From NCBI GenBank assembly GCA_900239685.1, contig OENT01000255.1, positions 86,497 through 150,496 on the forward strand: a stretch of DNA of 64,000 nucleotides. Reading direction: 5' to 3'. This document shows positions 12,701-24,700 of the stretch, one piece after another. Within the stretch, counting starts at the first letter, position 1, and each line of letters starts with the position of its first letter. The translations under genes were made by a program, and so were the position numbers. Below the pieces are notes generated by a model that ran no database searches, had not been told where the DNA came from, and saw only the letters and a program-made list of their open reading frames with translations. The stretch is from Rotaria macrura (Eukaryota; Rotifera; Eurotatoria; Philodinida; Philodinidae).

Positions 12701-15700
12701 TGCGTACTAAAACTTAACTGATAAGAGAACCTTGCTAATTCACATGACGTTCTCTATTGTTTGATCTCATTAGGACCACTAAATTAATTTGGGTACTACT
12801 TATTGAAGTTCGACTAAGTCTTATATTCATTCTTTGGTGGTGCGATTTTCTCAAAAATCCTAAGTCTGTAAGTACAATGAGTTCATGCCAAGTAGAAACT
12901 TTCCAAAAAGAAAATACATGTCTTATGTATAACATAGAGGGAAATGTTCTAGTTCAAAACTCTCAATTCATATAAAATATCAGATTAAAGTTTGTCAAAT
13001 AATTGAAATCATTAGAAGAAATATTGAACAACTAAATTCAGTGGATTACACTGAGTACATCTCTCGTAAGCAGATAGTCATTGATTTTGATCTGTACATT
13101 TCTATTCTTTGTTGTTGAGAGAAGAAAAACCAGAAAACTAAATTATATTTCTACTCACTAGTCATCAATTGATGCTTCACCTGCTAAATCAAATTTTTAT
13201 GTTGAAAATCTTGGTAATCAATCGAGCACACACATCGAATCATCATCTACTCGAACATCAACGGTAAGTTTATGAGAAAAAGAAAAAGAATTTTTTTTTC
13301 TACACGATTTCTTCTTGTTCTACTAACATATCTTCTGAGCTAATTCTTTCCTCTTCCCCGCTTGTATATCTACAGCAATTGGATGGCATCAGTGACAACA
13401 AGAAAAAGAATTCATTATCTGAATCGACAATATTACCAATGATGAGTATTGCTATTCCGACAGTACCATTGACTACTGTCAGTTCACCAATACAGCATTT
13501 GAAACGTAAATTTCATTCTGGTAGATCTGAGACCTATGATTTAACGAAGGTAATCTAATATTCGGGTATACGTCGGCTTAATCAAAAAAATATATAACTC
13601 ACAAAATAAAAAATATACAAAATTCGATAGATTCATTTTTTTTTTGATTCAAAAATCAAACTAGTAAACAATATTTTGTATATTTTTATTTTAAATCTAT
13701 GCTTATTCTCCTATGTACACAGTCGTTCATCTGCAATTGCTTGAGAATAAATGAATAATCGAATGAACATATATTTTGAGCTTTTCATATCTATTTTTAT
13801 AGTGGTATATCAATACGGAAGTAAGCTATTTAATGTTGTCCTGGTTCATTGGTTATTTTTCTAATAATATGCTTTGCTTCTAAAATAAATAGAGATAAAT
13901 ATTTTTGATATGAATAAATGAATTGAATGTTATTTCCTATTTATCTAGCATGGAGATCCATCAAGTACAATGCTTTCAATAGATGAAAGACATTCATATC
14001 GAGTCTGTTAATATTTCTTATTTATATTCTTATATAATATTTGTTCTTTTTGTTGGTTTTAGGATCCGATTGATAATGAGGATGAAGTGATTGAAGTAAA
14101 TCTATATACTTGAATTTCTTTTCATTCATGAAATTTATATTTTGTTCTTTATTTCAATATAGATACAACCAAAAACTTCGATAGCATCGTTTGACGATAT
14201 TCAGCAATTCATAAATACATCTAATTGGGCACCATTAAGTGTTTTTCTCAATTTTCTTCTCAATGAATCAAACAGTGATCCTAATTATTTGGTACATAAA
14301 TTACTTGAAAGAAAGAAAGAAAAGAAAAGATCGATTTCATTATTTGATATCATGTTGTTTTAGTTATTCTATATATTAACCGAAGAATTTCGTACGAAGA
14401 AAGCAGACAACCGAAACGAATCAATACGATGGATATTTGAAATTCATTCCACATTCACTATGAATGGCAGCGTAATGTTTTCTTAAATATGAAATAATTC
14501 TATAGTTAATGTTCATTGTTTATTTAGCCCTTGTATATTGGCCTTCCTCAATCACAAACGGATTCAATAAATCGATGTTTAGATGCTCAACAACAAGAAA
14601 CAAACGATGACATTAAATTAATATTTAACGAAGCAAAAGAATTTGCTCGATCATTTATAAGCGATCGACAAGTGCCTGATTTCAATCATAAACGAACGCT
14701 CGGTAAAATCATGGATTCTAATCATAGGATAAGAAAATTTCAAATGTCCTAGAACATATTTAAACTACACTGAACTATTTTTATCGTCAAGATGTGTAGT
14801 GATGAGTGATTTGCGATTCAAGTAAAAATACAAACTAATAGATGTTGTTTTTCTACATTTCAACGAGAAACTTACGGAAGAATTAAAGATAGTAAATTTT
14901 GCAATAGTACAAATAAATCAGAAGAAACATGACCATGTTCGATTAGCTTATTTCATCGATTAATCATTATGGTTGAGTGGATGAGATGAATCACTAATTT
15001 TATACAAAGCTGAATTAATTGACCACAATGAAATGTTCGTCAGACAAATTGTATAGCCCTAAGAGTAACCATAGCTCGAACTCGTTGTTAATAAGATCAT
15101 ATTTCATCTCATAAGACAAGACTATATTTAATTCATTCATGAGTACTGATCGTTCTCGACAGTGTTTGATTTCTGTTCGAAAACGATTATTCTTAAATGA
15201 CATTCAATCCTCGTGTCGTGATTTCTGAAAGTTGAATTTCGAGAGAGTCTACAACATAATGTAGGGCTTCTTGATCGGTTTGAGAGTAAAAAACCGAAAT
15301 AACCCGATCACTGTATTCATTATGCTACATTAGTCTAGCAGTAACCGTTTTAAAGTACTTGAAGGTCAATAGACTGAATTACAAGGTTCTCAGAAAATTT
15401 TAATCGTTCTTCGATTTAATGAATTATGCCGTTCAATTTTTATATCAATTGAAAGAGAATATTTATATCTGTAAGGAAAATACACAACGTGAGAGTTTAA
15501 CTTGCACTCTGATTTCGAATGATCAATTTGTCATGAAAAAATCCAATTATTCTAATTTACTTTTCATCATCGTTCTCAATGTTATTCTTAATTTATGTTG
15601 TTCTCAAACTATAGAAAAAGACGTAAATATTCATTATAAAATGACAATGACAATCATTCGAACTTGAACTTTCTTGTGTAATCAACCTTGAAAAGTCTGA

Positions 15701-18700
15701 GCAGTCATTTGTCATCAATATGTGTCATTTGTCATTGTGCAACTAATTTGATATTTGTTAAATTTTAGGTGTTCAACGTGATATTGATTTTCCATTAGTT
15801 TCAAAACAAAATCATTTCATTGAAGAATTATTTCGATCGAAATTCGAATCATACTACAAAGCAAATATTGACGATTGGAACAGTATAAGAAATTCAAAGG
15901 AGTATGTTAAAATTATAGAAAAGATAACATCAGCATGCAAATAAATCATATTTATGTCTTCGTTTTTTTTTTTGAAGTCTTGCATTAATATGTTCATTAG
16001 CTACATATTTAAAACGTTGTGATATTAAAAAGTGCGGAAACATTCCATTGGAGAAAATTCCAAAATTTCTCGATCGAGAACAAAGACGTTTATTATATAA
16101 ATTACCACGAGCAGCACAAGCTAAACGAGTAATAGTCACTTCTGTCTTTTCTTTGCTTTTTGACAATATTTTTGCAACAAAAGTAAAGAACAACATTCTT
16201 TCTTTTCTCTAGATTAAAGAGCATCAATTATTTGAACATCAATTTACAACTCAGACTTTATGTAAACTTTGTTCGAAACCATTATGGGGAATTAACTATC
16301 AAGGATACTTATGCGGATGTAAGTTTAATATAGAACTCTAAAAATTTCTCTATTCATCATCGATCCGTGTGTTCTTTCATATCGAGATGTTAACTTAAGG
16401 CTCTTCGATCGATCTCGATGATTTCTACATGATTTCATTGAAGTTTCTAACCTTGTTTGATAAAAGTATTCTGGTAGCTTATTCTTGTCTCTATATTCCT
16501 AGTATAGTCATTCAAGAGTTTTTGGTACATAGTTATATTTAGCCTGAATATGAAAGTTTGAGTTTGCCAATTTATGCGTGGGAATCCATGAAAGAATTTC
16601 AGATTTGCACAGTTCAGGAATGGAACATTGATACATGAATAGTAAATAGTTTCATAACTGAATTAAAACTTAATGCGTACAAAATATTCTTGAGAGTTCT
16701 AACTAAAACAATCCATTGTTTATCTGTATTTGATTATTCATTGAAGTCCGAGATTGAAGAGGCAAGTAAGAGAGACATTTGAAAAGTGTCCCTTATCAAT
16801 GGTCTCTTACCTGTAATCATTACTGTGAAACATCTCGCTTGATGATAAATTCTAGAAAAAAAATACTTTGTTTTGTCACATGCAGATAAAGTATGAACAC
16901 TATTAGATTTGGATATCATGGCAGTTTTCTTAGTAGTTCGTTTTTGTGGCTGTAAAGGATCGAATAGGTTTTTTTCCTTTTGAAATTCTTATTTATTTAT
17001 CTGCAATAGATTGTCAGCAATCATTTCATCGTGAATGTGCATTGATTAGTGAAAAATGTTCAAAAGATCGAAAAACAAACAGTATTACAAATCCTGCTCC
17101 AACAAAACTACGAAAACCACCAAAAAATACTTCAAGTAAGTGTTTGATGTTTCGTTGACGTATAGCATAGGTTTTTTCTCGGTCCTAACAATGATTAAAA
17201 AACAGAGCGAAATACGAAAGTCATCTTTTAGAATCCCCATCTCGTTCGCTCTCAGAATCATTTTCAGTCGACAATCTCATGGTTGGTGGTGTACCATTTT
17301 CTTGTATGCAACAAAATGAGCAACAACAAATTATTTCACCACAACGAATATTTCTACGACGTTCTGTTGGTGGAAGTAGTACATTATTTAACGGTATTAT
17401 GGTAACACATCACGGTACATTGTACACTTCATATTGTTCTTGTGTTTATTTTGTATAATACATAAAATCGTTGATTCTATGTGTGTAACGTTTTGTTTGT
17501 CTTCTATCACTGGACTAAGTTGCTTTTTTTTCTTTTCGTTTATAATTCATGATTAAGTTTTGATTTAACTAATGAAATTTTTATTGATTCATTTTCAGGT
17601 CCAACAAGAACGGCAAGTTTAAATGATGGGCGAGAAGGAAGTATTCGTAAGTTTATCGAGAGTTGTAATACTCGAAGTTCTTTCGTCAAATTTTTTTAAT
17701 GAAATGACATATAATTATTTTTTTCTAGCAACGGATAATTATGAAAATGTGTCGGGTACCAATGAAGGAAATGGTAGGAGAAAGACGTTTTTTGATATAG
17801 AAATCAATGCTATTGTTTTTTGAAATTCTTTTTATAGACGTGATAAATGCAAACTTACTATCGATACAAGAACAGAATAAAAATTCAAAGTAAAACAAAG
17901 GAAAACTTTCAACTAGTAACAAAAAACAAATTAAATATTTCTTATTTCGAATAGTTTGGGACGACGTTTCAGTGATCGACAAGTAACACCGAATCGACCA
18001 GCATCAAAACATCGTTCGAGCAGGTACATTGATGTTTAGTTCATTTTGTTTTTCTCATCTATCAAAAATACGATTGATTTCAGTGAAAGCGACGATAGTG
18101 ATGAGGGGTATTGATATAATGCTCATTTTATTTGTCTCTCTTGTCACCCATCCCATTTTGGCCACTTTTTCCATCGATTGCATGATACTAGTTATCAAGA
18201 TGAAAAAAGAAACATCGAGAATTATAATTATATAGAACATCAGTTCATCATATATACATAGGACACTTCAAAAACAAGAAAAAAAACACTATCTTCCTTC
18301 GTTAGTCCTACACACTAGAATAATCGATCATGTAGATCGCTTAGAAATAAATCAATCTGTGCAACTAGCATGTTTTCCGATAGTTGTTTATCGAAATAAC
18401 GGTAGTGTTCTTCATTACATATGACATTGCAGTGTTTTCTGCGAATTGGATGCAAGCGGATTGATTATTATATTTTCTAGAACGAGATGAATTGTTGCGA
18501 TACTATGATCCTTGAAAAAATAAGATCTCAAGAGTGAAGACCAATATTAAATTTCATTGGTACCAATAGAGAGAGTCATCTTATACATCTCGTAAACTAC
18601 TACGAACTATTGTTTTCCCCCGACGATACATAGTCTTTCGAACATCATATCATTCGAAGAATATCACTTGAAGTCAAAAATCGAAAGATGAAAATTTTAC

Positions 18701-21700
18701 ATAGAATCGATAGCATATATCTCAATCTTATGATTGAACAGATGCACGCAGTTTAAGATATGAACTCGGCGAAAACTTTTTGAAGTGTCATTTGTATATG
18801 TATTTTTTCATTTTAAACGCATGAGTTATGGTTGATTTGTATCATTCTAATATCAAGATTTTATTGACAAGCTGCGATTTTATCTTCAACCTTGCTGATA
18901 AATCAGCATGTGCTTTTATTCTTATTATTTGATACTTGCGGATTCTTTAAAACTACCTGCTTTAAAAAAATATTAAAAGAACAAAATAATATGATTAAAT
19001 ATTGCATGAATTCATTCTCCTCGTTTAGTAATCCACAAATGGGTGGTAACACAATTGATGAACTTCTCAGCCGTGGTGATAGTGAAACAATAATGCAACA
19101 ACAAGACTTGATCAATCAAAAGTAAGTTCATAGAATTAAGTCATCTATTTAGTAGACAGATGTCCCATATCATGTTGGTGTCTTGATATTCATTATCACT
19201 TAGAATGTATAGACTTTTTACAAACGTTCAATGATTTTTAATATGAACAATAAAACTTAATGAATACGTGGATGGATTATGTTGAAGTGAAGATGTCATG
19301 AACAATGCATTTTTGTCATATCGTTTTTTTAACTTTGATCTTTTGCCTGTATACATCGTGTGATACAGTCATAGAAATGCATATATGCTTTTCATTTAGT
19401 TTAATTAGACGTCATCGAAAATTCATTGATTTTCTAACAGAACAGTTATAATTAGAATATTTCCAATCAATGGATTCTATTGATATATGCTTCTGAGTAA
19501 AGTAATTAGGAAATTTCAAGTGGATAATTGTTTTCTTCATTAATCATATCGAGAGAGCTAATATCATTGTAAAGAGAAGAAAAAAAACTGTAATATATTG
19601 CCATAGTAAAACGTTAAGCTTTGTCGATAGACTATATCTCAGTACCATTGGATGGTTAAAATTGTAAAATTTATATGTGTATATTTCTTGTAAATTATTT
19701 TCAGAACGAGCTCGATCGATATTACAACAAATCCGGAAACAATTAATCAACAAACAGCAACTTACGGTGATAGTGATCTTGAAGCTGATGTTAATACTTT
19801 ACCGAACCTAAGTGATTTTATTCCCAATGATGTCCTTCAAGCTTTGTATCAATCACGTGAATGGAAATTGCAGACCACAATAAATGAGCTAGTACATACG
19901 GAACGTACGCATTTAAAAGGTTTAAAAATAATGAAGAAATGCTTTCGAGAACCAATGGAACGTTTTCCTGGAATGAGTCCCGTTGAACTTGAATGTATAT
20001 TTCGAAATCTTGATCAACTCATTGAATTACACAGTAAGATGAATATTTTCTGAATCTCTAAAAACAAAAAGAACAGTAAATGAAACTAAATTTTTTCCCC
20101 TCAAATCTTTTCAGCTCAATTTAAATATGCATTACGTCAACATCGTGAAGAAGCAAAAGATCATGTTGTTCGTCAGATTGGTGATTTAATTCTTAAATTT
20201 GTAAGAATTCTTCTTTGTTCTATGAAATGAAAACAAAACAAAATGACGCTCTTTATTATTTAGCTTGATGGTGAAAAAGGCGAACTATTTGCTCGTGCGT
20301 GTGCTTATTTTATTGAAGATCAATCTCAAGCACTAAAATTAATCAAGAAAAAAGAGCAATCATCAGATTTTGCATCACTTATGCGAGTAAGTTTCGATGT
20401 TTAATCTACTAAGATTTGAATCAATACTCTACACCGATTTGACACTCACTTCTCATAGAGTGTACTTACAAATGTTTATTATATAGCTATAGTGGCACTT
20501 GCATATAGAAAATGATCGAAGTAGAATTATTATTATTATTATTATCTGTAAAGAATTAATTAAATTATTTTTTCTATAAGTGTTATTTCCTTTTCTAGCA
20601 TTTTCCGTTATCTTTTATGATAAAACTAGTTATGAACCATTGATCGAGATAAGAGTATGTTTACTGTGTTTTCAGAAATTCTTCCCCGAATGAATCCCAA
20701 CACGATGATATATCAGAACACTATAGGAACAAAGTTGTGTTATAACAAATGAAATATTTTCTCTTATTGTAACATAGTGAAAACGTAAAATTTCAGTGGA
20801 TTTTGTTTTTCGTTCATTCATGTATGGATTGATAGAGCGTGAAAATTCGATGACAAATATATATACCATTTATTGTCAATTGATTAAGGTTTGACTGAAA
20901 AATAACTTATTCACTATGATTACCCTAACATACATGAAAATGTGCTAATATTTCTAAGCAATTTGGTAAACTTATCTAATTCTTTGCTATGATGGATATA
21001 GACGAGTTTCATATCTCATTAGAATATTCAGGATCAGCATAAATTCTGGTATGCTTTATTTAGAACTTTTTCTGATGCAAAATATGTCTGTCGTTCGCCT
21101 CAGGCATATTCTGTTGAAATCTTACCTGTACTCCCACCAGGGGTGAATTTTTCATGCGGAAAAAGATTTCGTAAAACACACAAGAATCACAGTCAATTTT
21201 CACTCTAATCCTGAATATACTATTGATTTTGCCTTTTGATGAAATTATGATTCTAAAAAACTGCTAGGTAAGAGTCTCATACTCTTCGTTATACTACCAA
21301 ACGGGAGAAAAATTTGATCTTCTAAAAAATGAAACAAAATTCAGGAAATCAAAATAGACACTCTTTTTTGCTGATGGTCAGATGATTCTAATGAGATATG
21401 AAACTTGCCCGGTATTCATCATAATAAAAAAACTAGATAAATTTACAAAACTACTTAGACATACACATTTTTACGCATGTGAAAGTAATCATACTGAATG
21501 AATTGTGTTTCAGGCGATCAACTGTAAATTCATTCCAATAGCATTTTTCTACTCAGTTTTTCAGGCTGACAAAACAAGTGGAATAGATTTTTGATAAATC
21601 ATATCAAAAAAAGTGAATTCACCTGTAAAATTCTTCTCTTTTTTTAGTCAAACCATAATCAATTTACGATAAAAAGTATATATATATACGTGATTAGCTT

Positions 21701-24700
21701 TGCAAACTCTATCAAACCATATATAAATAAGCGAGAAATAAAATTCATTGCAATTTAGTATTTTCGCTCCTTTATATGTAGAGTATACCATGAATAAATA
21801 GTGAGAAACTGTATTGGTTAATTTTGCTCATATTTCACTTTAGTAATCTTGGATGTATGAAGGAGAGTTCATTTGAAAATTCTTTCGGTTTCACTTATTT
21901 TTATTTTATTTCATTTACGCAACTCGAACACTCAATATTTTCCATGCTTGTCTTTATCAGTTATTTTTTGATTCATTTGATGTCTAATTGATCTTTTGTT
22001 TTCTTGCAGACATGTGAAGCAAATCCTTTGTGTCGTCGTCTAACATTGAAAGATTATTTACCATCGGTCATGACTCGTTTTACAAAATTAAAAATGTTAT
22101 TTGAAGCAATGAAAAAATTTGTTTCGGATGATGAAATCGAAAGTGAAAAACTAAGTAAATCTGTTGAATGCGCTGATAATATATTGAAACGTATGAATTA
22201 TGCACGTTTGAAAAAAGAACAAGAAGCTTTATTAAAACAAATCAAATTGAATCTTGAAATACAAATGCCAAATGATGATAAATCAATTAATTTACAAAAT
22301 CTTCATGTAAATAAAATGCTATACACATAATAAGTATTTCGCATATTCATGTGATGAATTTTTCTATTTTAATTTTACAGGATTGTCTTGAAATATCAAA
22401 TAATCGTTTGATCTATTCTGGAACATTGAAATTATTACCAGATACAACAACACAAAAAACTGAATTTGAATGTTGTCTTTTTACGGATATATTTGTTTTC
22501 TTTCAAAAAATTCCTATACAACCATCGGAACAACGTGGCATTGATGAACCCTATCGTTATGTATTAAAAGAACATCAACGTGATGCGAATGCGGGACGTC
22601 ATGCACGACCACGAGCAGCTGTACCTGGAGCTCGATATACTACAGTACAAAATTTTATTTTAACACCAGTCATTCGGCTAGAACATTTATTAATCAAGAA
22701 GAAAGCCTGTGGAGGTAAGCATCATCATTGAGGGCTATGAAAAATGACAATGTTGTCGTACATCGGATTCGTTTTGTATGTTCACATAAGTTTGTCTCTA
22801 AATTGATGCATAGTTCAGTCAAGAGAACAGTTTCTTTTAAAAATGAAAGCTTTGTATGTCATGATTTGATAGAGTCTATTTGGGTTTAGAAATGAGTAAA
22901 TCATTTCTAAGAGATAGAATCATCGGTTTTCGGTTCAACTCTTTTTCCACTGGAATATAATACCTAAACGATTCTAACGAAAAGTCTTTTTTTTTGTATC
23001 TAAATGTAATTTCAACGATAAACAGACATAACTTTATTTTGATATCGAGCAAAACAAAATTCTTTTGAAAAACAACCTAGTCTATATGAACACTTTCTGA
23101 GATGTAGAAATAAAATAACATGATTCTTTTTGACGATAGATAATATAGTATCAGTTTGCAAACGCAGATTATCGATAATTAGAATAAGCATAGATTTATG
23201 AAAACTCATTGTTGTACTTTCTTCCAACTTGATCTGCTTATCTCAATCGTCTTTGATTTTGAAATTTTGTTTATTTGCGAGTATGAGTCTTACATAGTCA
23301 CACATACTTCCAGATATTCAATGAGTCATTGTTTTCCGCATCGGAAAAAAGAAGAACTTTCATTTTTGTTTCTTCAATTCTCATCGGTGATTTAGAAGGA
23401 TTGAAAATATATTATTTATATTGTGTTTTGTTTTAGGTGCTCGTTCTTTTTATGTTATTGATACCGACAAAAAACAACTGATTGAAGTTGAAGCAAATTC
23501 TAAAGATGATCTTGAAAAGTATTTTTTTTTCTTCGAAAAATATTACAATTATTTGTGTTGTTCTTTTTGTTTTCATTACAGATGGTTAGAATGGATTGAA
23601 AAAGCTAGAAAACCATTCGAAAAATCGAAATCATTGAATTCATCATCAAGTGAAAAGAGTTTAACTACATCTTTGAATTCTCAATCGACAAGTTCATTAT
23701 CGGCGTCATTAAAATCAATAACTCCGTAAATGAAAAATAATTAACGATATCTAGTTTTGTTTTCTTGTTCATATTTTCAGGTCAGCAATCATCGAAGAAC
23801 AATCAATTATTCCATTAGTTGAACCGAATCAAGTAAAAATTATTGACAAGCAAACTTCAATCGAAGATACATCCGAATCATTGTTGAATACAATTCTTGA
23901 GAAAGATCATGAATTGAAACGTTTACTACATGAAAAAGAAATGTTACTTTCACGTCTACTCAATATTCCTGAAGATCAAATTAATGATACGCCAGGAAAT
24001 GTAAGAACTGATCGAAATATGACTTCTTTCATTCTACATCATCAAATTTAGACATTTTTCATGAGAGTTTGATTCTGAACGAGACTGACTTGCCTGTATG
24101 AGATATGTCAACTGTAATCGATACAGATGATGCGAGTTATGAGAACATGTCGTCAGTAGAACTTTGGCATCTTCAAAACCTGTATACTTTGTTCTATGAA
24201 GTTTAGAAATTATTAAAACACGTACAGTTACGTTGTTTACGATGCATTCATACTACCCATGAATTTTAAAATATAATGTCTATAGTTTGAGTTCAGTTTA
24301 AATATTTGATTCAATTAAATGAGTATGTTTTTCGTTTATACATTTGTATTGTATGATTGAAAAAATTTAGACTTGTGAAAAGAAATCATTTTCGATAGAT
24401 ATGTGTCTTGCATTTTTCACTACTTGCCAAGAAGAATATATGATTTTATGTTCAGAAAACGTCTTTGTCTTTAATGGAGATTATTCTTTTGATTTAATTG
24501 AAATGCATGAAATGAAAGTCTAGAGAAATCTTTCGTTTTAATGTTACATCGTTATGACCATACCATTTACTGCGTATTAATAGCAGCTAAAGATCGATCA
24601 CAAGAATATCAGTATAATTTAACATATCTCTAAAACAAAAATAAAATTTAGCTCTAGGAAATGTATTCGATTTCAAGACGTCTTGGCCGAAACAAACCAT

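Noticed and set aside
12497-12975. Three ORFs in the RhoGEF intron at 12.4-13.2 kb
   Set aside because: Antisense/sense overlaps without splice or family support; the flanking exons 12306-12443 and 13162-13263 join in phase without them.
15015-15667. ORFs in the intron between RGS exons
   Set aside because: The phase of exons 14528-14702 and 15769-15901 is continuous without them, and they resemble no known domain.
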